Shown piece by piece: positions 1 through 5,238 of a DNA stretch of 5,992 bases. The DNA is from Kosmotogaceae bacterium UBA1373. Lineage in GTDB: Bacteria; Thermotogota; Thermotogae; Petrotogales; Kosmotogaceae. The stretch is taken from assembly GCA_002305955.1 (NCBI GenBank), contig DBRH01000061.1, forward strand, positions 32,400-38,391, in the 5' to 3' direction. How positions within the stretch are numbered: position 1 is the stretch's first letter; each line of letters opens with the position of its first letter. The translations under genes were made by a program, and so were the position numbers. The notes under the pieces were generated by a model. It did not search any database. It worked only from the letters and a program-made list of their open reading frames with translations, and was not told where the DNA came from.

Positions 1-373
1 GGGCGAGTTCTATGGTGTCTATGTAATTGTTTGAAAGCGGCATAAGACCGGTTTCCTTCGATGCTATATCGAAAAAGGTCATATCGTTGACTATATTGTG
101 ACCCACCAGCACCGATGTTCCTATATAATCCTTGAACTTTGGAAAGACCTCGGCCATTGGGGGCTCTTCAGAGACGTCTTCGTTTCTCAGACCATGGATA
201 CCCGTTATCTGCGCCGGTATGACGACCAGAGGGTTAACCAGGGCCTGAAAGGCCAGGTTATGCATTATCTTGCCACCGTAAACCGGTATGGCCGCTATCT
301 CGAGAATCCTGTCGCCCTCTAGCGGTTTCGACCCGGTAGTCTCTGTATCAACAACTACGTAAAGCTTTTTCAT
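1..373 (-). CDS. DEDDh-family 3'-5' exonuclease (DnaQ/PolC epsilon-like), 3' part beyond window
   Basis: This gene runs leftward off the window edge; 124 codons of its N-terminal part are visible. It starts at an ATG (371-373 on the + strand), preceded by a perfect AGGAGG (381-386) with a 7-nt spacer. The protein opens with the ExoI motif DTETTG (residues 9-14; D9 and E11 are the expected metal ligands). The ITGIHGL stretch (56-62) resembles the conserved segment following the second beta sheet region, and the ExoII motif VGHNIVNDMTFF (90-101, with D97) follows. An IDTIEL segment (118-123) matches the usual 'DT' downstream. The ExoIII H...D motif lies outside the window. The family removes nucleotides from DNA or RNA 3' ends with two metal ions, as the polymerase III epsilon proofreader or as a stand-alone exonuclease. 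No polymerase domain is visible, so I cannot say which this is; full length is unknown. Family call is firm, role is not. Confidence 0.9.
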   Translation of the reverse strand, partial: MKKLYVVVDTETTGSKPLEGDRILEIAAIPVYGGKIMHNLAFQALVNPLVVIPAQITGIHGLRNEDVSEEPPMAEVFPKFKDYIGTSVLVGHNIVNDMTFFDIASKETGLMPLSNNYIDTIELA

Positions 374-407
374 CAGAAAACCTCCTGAAAAAATTCTACC
401 ATGAGAA

Positions 408-436
408 AATATACATACCTTAAGTTCATTTTTCGA
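408..436 (-). promoter_or_regulatory. candidate promoter for the exonuclease gene
   Basis: On the minus strand a TCGAAA (-35-like, 4/6 matches) is separated by 17 nt from TATATT (-10-like, 5/6). Transcription would begin about 30 nt upstream of the exonuclease ATG, leaving room for its AGGAGG. This is a consensus match by eye in a short AT-rich divergent spacer, so chance matches are easy. Confidence 0.3.
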
Positions 437-448
437 GTAGAATTGTTT

Positions 449-457
449 GAGGTGATC
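449..457 (+). promoter_or_regulatory. Shine-Dalgarno that sets a TTG start
   Basis: GAGGTGATC is a nine-base perfect match to the consensus complementary to the 16S rRNA 3' end (AAGGAGGTGATC). The GAGG core ends 8 nt before the TTG at 461. The in-frame ATG at 401 has no Shine-Dalgarno, so this site argues that translation begins at TTG 461. Confidence 0.75.
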
Positions 458-460
458 TAT

Positions 461-778
461 TTGAAAGAGCTACGTGTTCATGTTGTTCACAAACTGGGAC
501 TCTCCGAGGCCAGAAGAAGGCTTGAAGAGAAGATGGGCGAACTCATGGAGCAGTACGAGGGCAAATTCACGCTCGAATCGACCTGGAAGGACAACACCCT
601 CCTGTTCAAACTTGCCGCGATGGGTGTGAAAACGGAAGGGACGCTCGAGATAACAGACACCACCGTTACGCTCGCGGGAACCGTTCCACTGGTTGCGATC
701 GCCTTCAAAAAGAGGATAGAAGAGTCCGTAAAGAGGGATCTGGAAGAGATACTGAGAGTGTCAACGACCCCCGGCTAA
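461..778 (+). CDS. PHA_gran_rgn family protein (polyhydroxyalkanoic acid system family)
   Basis: This encodes a small cytosolic protein of 105 aa from TTG 461; an in-frame ATG at 401 would give 125 aa but lacks a ribosome-binding site. The pattern fits the PHA_gran_rgn family (Pfam PF09650). It has an N-terminal strand followed by HKLGLSEARRRLEE (10-23), which matches the family's 'H.LG..EAR.R'. A central WKDNTLLFKL (42-51) and a strand LEITDTTVTLAG (62-73) follow. The C-terminal region KKRIEESVKRDLEEIL (83-98) looks helical and resembles the family's ending. Homologues were named from proximity to polyhydroxyalkanoate granule genes, but the biochemical role is not established and no PHA synthase or phasin is seen here, so any storage-polymer role would be speculative. 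The last residues, STTPG, look like a tail added by the structured DNA at 760-828. Family usual length is about 90 aa. Confidence 0.82.
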   Translation: MKELRVHVVHKLGLSEARRRLEEKMGELMEQYEGKFTLESTWKDNTLLFKLAAMGVKTEGTLEITDTTVTLAGTVPLVAIAFKKRIEESVKRDLEEILRVSTTPG

Positions 779-828
779 AGCCGGGAGCTTGTAGCTCAGG
801 TTGACTAGCCTAAATGAAAACCCTGAGC
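760..828 (+). repeat. multi-hairpin element, possible IS200/IS605-type end or structured leader
   Basis: This contains nested inverted repeats. GTCAAC (760-765) pairs with GTTGAC (800-805). Inside lie CCCGGC-TAAA-GCCGGG (770-785) and GAGCT-TGT-AGCTC (785-797), giving a compact three-way junction. A competing pairing, GCTCAGG (794-800) with CCTGAGC (822-828), excludes the outer stem and the second hairpin. The first hairpin holds the stop codon of the upstream gene in its loop and is not followed by a T-run, so it is not a classic intrinsic terminator. GC-rich hairpins of the CCCCGGCTAAAGCCGGGG type are familiar near IS200/IS605 ends, and TTGAC/GTCAA motifs flank this one. No tnpA or tnpB is present. 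Whether it is a decayed mobile-element end or an RNA leader of the downstream PHP gene cannot be decided from this window. Confidence 0.5.
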
Positions 829-850
829 ATCGGTCTTATCGGAGGCGTTC

Positions 851-1591
851 ATGATTGATCTTCACAACCACAGCAACTTCTCTCCCGACAGTAACACGCC
901 CCAGAGCGAGATAGTCGAAAGAGCCATCGAAAAGAATCTACAGGTGATCGGCATATCCGACCACGACGATCTCGACACTTCCTTTCCCTACAGTTACAGG
1001 CTCAAAGACCCCGCCGGGTATCTGGAAAGCCTCTCGCTCTTGAAAAGGAACTCCCCTATCAAGTTGTTGAGCGGACTGGAGGTCGGCATCGGTTCTTCCT
1101 GCAACACTCCGCCCGAAGGAGAGTTCGATTACTTCATCTACTCCGTCCATTCAATACCGGGAATCGACGATCTGGAGATCGACAACATCTGGACGCTCTA
1201 CCTCGAGGAGTCTCTGGATGCTATAAAGGGGTTGACCGGACCGGGTTTCTTCGGACACATCGACTTTCTACGGAGGTATATAAAAGGGCACAGAGAACTC
1301 GATAACCCTGTGCTCCTCGAGGAGCTTTTGAGAAGACTCGTCAAGTCGGAGATAGGGATCGAGATAAACACCTCTGGCTGGAGGGCGCCGTACAACGAAT
1401 CCACTCCCCAGCCATGGATAGTCGAGAGATACCTCCAGATGGGCGGAAGGTACATTACCATCGGGTCGGACTCGCACAGAGCGTGCGACGTGGGAAGCCA
1501 CGTGGAAAAAGCGCTTTCACTGTTGCTCGATATGGGGGTAAGGGAGATCTTCTACTGTGAGAAAGGCACGTATATGCCTCTCAAGATCTAG
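851..1591 (+). CDS. PHP-family phosphoesterase, HisJ/HisK histidinol-phosphatase-like (copy A)
   Basis: A cytosolic 246-aa protein, close to the usual length of the HisJ family. The start ATG has GGAGG (841-845) with a 5-nt spacer. All expected PHP metal-site motifs are present: DLHNHSNFS (3-11; H5, H7), GISDHDD (34-40; D37, H38), SGLEVG (74-79; E77), IYSVHS (96-101; H100), GHIDFLRR (135-142; H136, D138) and GSDSHRA (205-211; D207, H209). The EINTSGWR segment (171-178) matches the region conserved in PHP-type histidinol-phosphatases, which hydrolyse L-histidinol phosphate to histidinol in histidine biosynthesis using a multinuclear metal centre. No his gene is nearby, so the substrate could be another small phosphate ester. 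A paralogue lies at 5239-5982 on the other strand. It follows the structured segment at 760-828, which could influence expression. Its 3' end is 2 bp from convergent murJ. Fold is near certain, substrate is inferred. Confidence 0.85.
   Translation: MIDLHNHSNFSPDSNTPQSEIVERAIEKNLQVIGISDHDDLDTSFPYSYRLKDPAGYLESLSLLKRNSPIKLLSGLEVGIGSSCNTPPEGEFDYFIYSVHSIPGIDDLEIDNIWTLYLEESLDAIKGLTGPGFFGHIDFLRRYIKGHRELDNPVLLEELLRRLVKSEIGIEINTSGWRAPYNESTPQPWIVERYLQMGGRYITIGSDSHRACDVGSHVEKALSLLLDMGVREIFYCEKGTYMPLKI
1559..1582. other. hairpin-forming inverted repeat at the convergent gene junction
   Basis: GAGA(aa)GGCA - 6-nt loop - TGCCTCTC forms an 8-bp interrupted stem within the last codons of the PHP gene. It lies downstream of murJ when read leftward. 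It lacks an adjacent T-run on either strand, so it is at best a weak bidirectional 3'-end structure; a T6 run occurs at 1600-1605, 18 nt beyond it on the + strand. Confidence 0.3.
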
Positions 1592-1593
1592 AT

Positions 1594-3117
1594 TTAGCGT
1601 TTTTTGTGCCTTTTGAGAGAAAATTTTAGGAAGCGTTTCAGATTCATCCCCTCGCCAAGCCTCAGCAGCCTGACTAGAGAGAAGTACACTATCACGCCAA
1701 CCAGTAAAGTCACGGCCGTGGCCGCTGCACCGGTTCCGATAGTGAGTCTTATGACAAGCATCGCGGCCGTCATTATCAGAGACGCCAGCATTATCTTACC
1801 GATACTGACCAACGCCTTTCTTTCGTAACCCGCCCAGGCGAAAAGAGTCACAGTGACTATAGTCGTACCGAGCATTCCTGCGATAGAGGTTGCCAGCGCA
1901 ACGCCCACCGGACCCATCGTAAAGCCCAGAACGATATCCAGGACTACGTTCACACCTACCATCAGAGCGGATATTATGGTGGGAGTTACAGGGCTCTTCC
2001 TCGCGTAATACGCCCTCGACAGCACACCGTAAGCACCGTAGAAAGGCAGTCCAAGAGTATAGGCGTACAGTAGGCCCGAAGTGACCGCCGTATCCAGTGC
2101 GGTGAAAGAGCCCCTCTCGAAAAGTAGTTTCACCAGTCCCTCGCCGGCCACCAGTAACCCGAGCGTTGAGGGCAGAAGCAGGAAGGCCAGAACGGTTATC
2201 GAGCTCCACACGGCTTTACTGAACTCTTCTTTAGAATCCTTTCCCGTCAACCTTGAGAGCTGTGGAAGGGCCACCGTCGCGACTGCAATCGCGAATATGC
2301 CAAGAGGAAGCTGGTACAGCCTCTGTGCGTAACCCAGACTGGAAACGGCGCCGGTGCCGAGCCCCGTAGATACTCTGGTGTCGACGAAAGAGTTTATCTC
2401 GTTGATAGCCGGAGATATCGAAGAGATGAGAAAGAGACTAAGAAAATCCCGCGCGTCGTGACTGTTGTAACGGGGGTTGAAACGGAAGCCGGAACGCCTG
2501 GCCGCGAGCATAACTGCCAGAAGCTGGATCGCTCCGCCGGCCGTGAAACCGATCGTGGGGCCAAGTATGGGTGGAGTGAACTTCTCGGAGAGGAGTATTC
2601 CCACGATCGTCGCCAGATTTATCAGCATGGGCGAGGCGGCAGCAATGAAGAAGGCATCGAGACTGTTCAGTATGCCGCAATAAACGGCCCACAGGGAGAC
2701 CAGAGTTATGAAGGGGAAGGAGATCTTTATCAGTTGAGATGTCAGCTCGATGGTATCGCCGCTGAACCCGCCGGCGAATATACCCGTCAGCTCTCGCGAA
2801 AAAAATACGCCGCCAGCGCTTATTAAACCGGACAGTAGCAGAACGAATATCATTACGGCCGAGGCGAACTCGAAGGCCCTCTCTCTCGAGCGACCGAGCC
2901 TGTCGTTGAAAATGGGGACGAAGGCCATCGTCATGGCTCCGTCGGCGAAGATCTTCCTCAGGAAGAAGGGCAACATCACGGCGACCAGATAGGCGTCGTA
3001 CTGCCGGGAAGTGCCGAAATAGCCTGCAAACATAGAGTCTCTCACAAGGCCGGAGACTCTTGAAAGCAGTGTGGCTATGGCAAAGATAGCTGTATTCCTG
3101 ACTGTGCTGGCCGTCAT
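1594..3117 (-). CDS. murJ: lipid II flippase MurJ (MviN family, MOP superfamily)
   Basis: An integral membrane protein of 507 aa, the normal length for MurJ, which flips undecaprenyl-PP-linked peptidoglycan precursor (lipid II) across the cytoplasmic membrane. The N-terminus carries the family signature SRVSGLVRDSMFA (19-31) and then LRKIFADGAMTMAFVPIF (53-70). Arginines at about R20, R26, R54 and R266 (in SLGYAQRLYQLP) align with those important in the central cavity of E. coli MurJ. Hydrophobic stretches recur along the whole length, consistent with about 14 membrane helices; the C-terminus is short and basic (LKRHKKR). I place the start at the ATG on 3115-3117 because GGAGGA (3122-3127) stands 4-5 nt upstream; an in-frame TTG at 3129 would add four residues but itself overlaps that Shine-Dalgarno. 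It is divergent from wecB, another envelope gene, and ends 2 bp from the PHP gene. Confidence 0.95.
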   Translation of the reverse strand: MTASTVRNTAIFAIATLLSRVSGLVRDSMFAGYFGTSRQYDAYLVAVMLPFFLRKIFADGAMTMAFVPIFNDRLGRSRERAFEFASAVMIFVLLLSGLISAGGVFFSRELTGIFAGGFSGDTIELTSQLIKISFPFITLVSLWAVYCGILNSLDAFFIAAASPMLINLATIVGILLSEKFTPPILGPTIGFTAGGAIQLLAVMLAARRSGFRFNPRYNSHDARDFLSLFLISSISPAINEINSFVDTRVSTGLGTGAVSSLGYAQRLYQLPLGIFAIAVATVALPQLSRLTGKDSKEEFSKAVWSSITVLAFLLLPSTLGLLVAGEGLVKLLFERGSFTALDTAVTSGLLYAYTLGLPFYGAYGVLSRAYYARKSPVTPTIISALMVGVNVVLDIVLGFTMGPVGVALATSIAGMLGTTIVTVTLFAWAGYERKALVSIGKIMLASLIMTAAMLVIRLTIGTGAAATAVTLLVGVIVYFSLVRLLRLGEGMNLKRFLKFSLKRHKKR

Positions 3118-3121
3118 TTGA

Positions 3122-3127
3122 TCCTCC
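3122..3127 (-). promoter_or_regulatory. Shine-Dalgarno that decides the murJ start
   Basis: Minus-strand GGAGGA lies 4 nt from the ATG at 3117. The upstream in-frame TTG (3127-3129) shares its last base with this site, so it is unlikely to be the start. Confidence 0.75.
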
Positions 3128-3134
3128 AAAGAAG

Positions 3135-3140
3135 ATTATA
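3135..3140 (-). promoter_or_regulatory. candidate -10 box for murJ
   Basis: The minus strand reads a perfect TATAAT here. No good -35 hexamer is found at 16-18 nt (CAGTCG at 17 nt). The predicted transcription start near 3128 would fall immediately before the GGAGGA, giving an unusually short 5' leader of about 11 nt. The core ATTATAAT is palindromic and so also reads as TATAAT on the + strand. Confidence 0.4.
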
Positions 3141-3290
3141 ATACAGGCGGCCGGTTTCGACTGAGAGATCCTTTGAATCGATGTAACTAAAATGGGAGTT
3201 ATAAGACTTTACTTCGTGCTCTCGAAAAGAACACTCCGATCCCTCCCGTCTTTTGCAGGGTCAACCCTTAAAGAATCGCCCCTGGATCTG

Positions 3291-3299
3291 TGCTATACT
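3291..3299 (+). promoter_or_regulatory. candidate extended -10 promoter for wecB
   Basis: TGCTATACT is an extended -10 (TGn followed by TATACT, 5/6 match). The -35 region is poor (TTAAAG at a 20-nt spacing), as is common with extended -10 promoters. The predicted transcription start is around 3305-3307, that is, on or next to an ATG at 3306. Confidence 0.45.
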
Positions 3300-3305
3300 C
3301 TGTGC

Positions 3306-3383
3306 ATGAAAGAGTTGGTCGCACCTGTAACCGGCCAACACCGCGGAAAGGAGAGTAGCCGTATGATCCCCGGCGGCGTATGA
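3306..3383 (+). CDS. possible 25-codon leader ORF overlapping the wecB start
   Basis: An ATG at the predicted transcription start opens a 25-codon frame (begins MKELVAPVTG, ends SSRMIPGGV). Its TGA overlaps the wecB start as ATGA (3380-3383). No Shine-Dalgarno precedes 3306, so initiation there would have to be leaderless. A good Shine-Dalgarno, AAAGGAGAG (3347-3355), does precede an internal in-frame ATG at 3363, whose product would be just MIPGGV. Either start would bring ribosomes to the wecB ATG and allow translational coupling. The peptide resembles nothing I know; it may be a regulatory leader or a coincidence of an open frame. Conservation of the overlap in relatives would decide. Confidence 0.3.
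   Translation: MKELVAPVTGQHRGKESSRMIPGGV
3347..3355 (+). promoter_or_regulatory. Shine-Dalgarno displaced from the wecB start
   Basis: AAAGGAGAG is the only strong ribosome-binding site upstream of wecB. It is 26 nt from the ATG at 3380 and 35 nt from the second ATG at 3389, too far for direct initiation. It is correctly spaced (GGAG ends 9 nt before) for the ATG at 3363, which lies in a different frame from wecB. Confidence 0.55.
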
Positions 3384-4498
3384 AGCCAATGAAAAAAGTT
3401 GCGCTGATATTTGGAACCAGACCGGAGGCAGTGAAGATGGCCCCGGTCTATCTCGCCATGAAAGACTCGAAACTCGAACCGATAGTGATCGCGACTGCAC
3501 AGCACCGCCAGATGCTCGATCAGGTACTCGGGCTCTTCGGAATAAGCCCCGACTTCGATCTAGACATAATGCAGGAACGTCAGTCCCTGTCGGGACTGAC
3601 TTCGAGATTGATCCAGAAGCTCGACGAGATTTACGCGGCCAACTCCTTCGATGCCACCCTGGTCCAGGGCGATACGACGTCCACGTTTGCAGGCGCACTC
3701 GTCTCCTTCTACCATAAAATTCCGGTTGGTCACGTGGAGGCCGGACTCAGGACCGACAACATCTACAACCCCTTCCCCGAGGAAGTCAACCGCAGACTGA
3801 ACGGAGTTCTCTCTACCTATCACTATCCTCCCACCGAAAGCGCCAAAGGTAATCTGCTCCATGAAGGCGTTCCCCCCGATAGAATGGTAGTGACGGGGAA
3901 CACGGTCATAGATGCCCTGCTGTGGACTATCGAGAACAAAGCCGGAGCCACTTCCTCTTTCAGGGAGAAGTTCGGTCTCGAAAACGGCCGGTATATACTG
4001 ATGACAATGCACAGAAGGGAGAACTGGGGAGAGCCGATGAGAAACGTGATGCTCGCGGTTAGGGATATACTCGATTCCATGCCGGAGATGAAACTGGTTT
4101 TCCCGGTCCATCTAAATCCAGTCGTGAGGGAAACGGTCTATCCTTTGCTCAAAGGACATGAAAGGGTGATTCTCACCGATCCGCTCGACTACCTGCCCTT
4201 CGTCTCTCTAATGGAAAAGGCCGCTCTGATACTCACTGATTCCGGTGGTATACAGGAGGAGGCACCGGCGCTCGGAAAGCCTACGCTGGTTCTCAGGGAA
4301 ACTACGGAGCGACCCGAGGCCATCCAGGCTGGCACGGCCCTTCTAGTCGGCACCGACAGGAAAAAGGTCTTTGAGGAGACGGTAAGGTTGCTGACCGACC
4401 GGTCGGCCTACGAGAGGATGGCGATGGCAAGCAATCCCTTCGGCGACGGAAAGGCCTCTCTGAGGATCGCCGAGCATCTGGAGCGTGTACTCGCCTGA
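3380..4498 (+). CDS. wecB: UDP-N-acetylglucosamine 2-epimerase (non-hydrolysing)
   Basis: A cytosolic GT-B-fold enzyme of 372 aa (usual length 365-380) that interconverts UDP-GlcNAc and UDP-ManNAc, supplying ManNAc units for surface polysaccharide or teichoic-acid-type polymers. Motifs in order: FGTRPEAVKMAPV (11-23), TAQHRQML (39-46), QGDTTST (96-102; D98), GHVEAGLRT (117-125; E120), PFPEEVNRR (131-139; E134), VTGNTVIDAL (171-180), MTMHRRENWG (208-217; H211), TDSGGIQEEAPALGKP (about 287-302) and RETTERPEA. The acidic residues and histidine correspond to those required in E. coli WecB (D95, E117, E131, H213). The start is either ATG 3380 or ATG 3389; an in-frame TAG at 3356-3358 excludes anything further upstream. 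Neither start has its own Shine-Dalgarno at normal spacing. It is divergent from murJ, converging on the DUF2461 gene with 7 bp between stops. No wecC is visible, so the downstream polymer is unknown. Confidence 0.95.
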   Translation: MKPMKKVALIFGTRPEAVKMAPVYLAMKDSKLEPIVIATAQHRQMLDQVLGLFGISPDFDLDIMQERQSLSGLTSRLIQKLDEIYAANSFDATLVQGDTTSTFAGALVSFYHKIPVGHVEAGLRTDNIYNPFPEEVNRRLNGVLSTYHYPPTESAKGNLLHEGVPPDRMVVTGNTVIDALLWTIENKAGATSSFREKFGLENGRYILMTMHRRENWGEPMRNVMLAVRDILDSMPEMKLVFPVHLNPVVRETVYPLLKGHERVILTDPLDYLPFVSLMEKAALILTDSGGIQEEAPALGKPTLVLRETTERPEAIQAGTALLVGTDRKKVFEETVRLLTDRSAYERMAMASNPFGDGKASLRIAEHLERVLA

Positions 4499-4505
4499 TC
4501 AGCGA

Positions 4506-5195
4506 TTATTCCTCTTTCTTCATCCGGATCTCCCAGAAGTATTCGTACAGAGGTGTCAGCGCCTTGAATTCGCTCCTGAGAAGGTCGGCAAATTCGCCAG
4601 AAAAGAGCGTTTCGTCCATGCCCCTCTCCACGGAGATGTAGAAGTCTTTCATCTGGTACCAGACGAGCAGTTCGTCGGGTACGCCTTCCTTTTTTCTGGG
4701 CCTTTTGTACTTCTCTCCCATGATCAAGAAATGGCCTTCACGGAGAATCGCCGTCTTCTCCAGAAAGGTCCTGGTATTCTCTTCCAGTTCAAAAATCAGC
4801 TTTCTCATGGTCTCGCGCGATGGGAAATAAAAGCCCATCCCGTAACGGTAGCTGTCGGGGAATAGCTCGAAGAAGAAGCCCGGTGAGTCCTTCCAGTCGG
4901 GGGATGGCACTTTGAAGGTGAGCCACATATTGGTTCTGTACGGAGCCCTGCCCCTGTTTCTCCTGGCGTCCCGGCTTATCCGGCTTATGGTTTTTCCCAC
5001 CTGCGGTCTCGTCTCCAGAAAGGGATCCAGCTCCTCCATGAAGGGCCCAAGCTCGTTCACTAACGCCTTGAAAGGGTCAAGAAGAACCTCTCTGTATCTC
5101 TCTCTGCTGGCCTCCATCCAGGCCCTGTTGTTGTTCTTCCCTAGATCCACGAGAAAATCGAGGGTTGCCCGGGTAAAACCGTTGAACTTCTCCAT
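4506..5195 (-). CDS. DUF2461 domain protein (TIGR02453 family)
   Basis: A soluble 229-aa protein, the normal family size (about 210-230 aa), covering the whole domain. Recognition rests on the N-terminal FLVDLGKNNNRAWMEASRERY (14-34), which matches the family's 'FL..L..NN.R.WF......Y'. ISRISRDARRNRGRAPYRTNMW (70-91) matches 'R..RD.RF...K.PY.TN'. An aromatic, glycine-rich stretch (about 101-125) with GMGFYFPSRETMRKL follows, as in homologues that have 'G..Y.P....L'. There is no signal peptide or membrane segment. The function of the family is unknown; I do not assign one. The ATG is preceded by GGAGG with good spacing (within 5200-5206). It lies 43 bp downstream of the second PHP gene on the same strand with no clear promoter or terminator between them, so co-transcription is likely. 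Confidence 0.85.
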   Translation of the reverse strand: MEKFNGFTRATLDFLVDLGKNNNRAWMEASRERYREVLLDPFKALVNELGPFMEELDPFLETRPQVGKTISRISRDARRNRGRAPYRTNMWLTFKVPSPDWKDSPGFFFELFPDSYRYGMGFYFPSRETMRKLIFELEENTRTFLEKTAILREGHFLIMGEKYKRPRKKEGVPDELLVWYQMKDFYISVERGMDETLFSGEFADLLRSEFKALTPLYEYFWEIRMKKEE

Positions 5196-5238
5196 CTCTT
5201 CCTCCTTAGCTTACTACAATTGTTGAATCAGAATAAGC

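Noticed and set aside
401..460. ATG 401 as start of the PHA_gran_rgn gene
   Set aside because: There is no Shine-Dalgarno before 401, the added 20 residues are not part of the family pattern, and TTG 461 has a nine-base perfect ribosome-binding site.
770..785. Intrinsic terminator for the PHA_gran_rgn gene
   Set aside because: The stem is GC-rich but is followed by GAGCTTGTAG, not a T-run, and the upstream stop codon lies in the loop.
801..829. Promoter for the PHP gene with -35 TTGACT
   Set aside because: No acceptable -10 hexamer lies 16-19 nt downstream, and the TTGAC is explained by the inverted repeat with 760-765.
1796..2826. Several open frames on both strands inside murJ
   Set aside because: They are antisense or out-of-frame shadows of a long, strongly conserved MurJ gene and resemble no families.
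3192..3305. Longer upstream ORF (63 codons) beginning at ATG 3192
   Set aside because: No ribosome-binding site precedes 3192, its product is unlike any known family, and the candidate wecB promoter lies inside it; only the last 25 codons downstream of that promoter are worth considering.
3335..3365. T-box or other riboswitch in the wecB leader (ACACCGCGG and GGAGAGTA fragments)
   Set aside because: The fragments resemble T-box pieces but are in the wrong order and within about 25 nt; there is no room for stem I and antiterminator.
4491..4505. Terminator between wecB and the DUF2461 gene
   Set aside because: TCGC-CTGATCA-GCGA is a near-palindrome with only a 4-bp stem around it, and no T-run follows.
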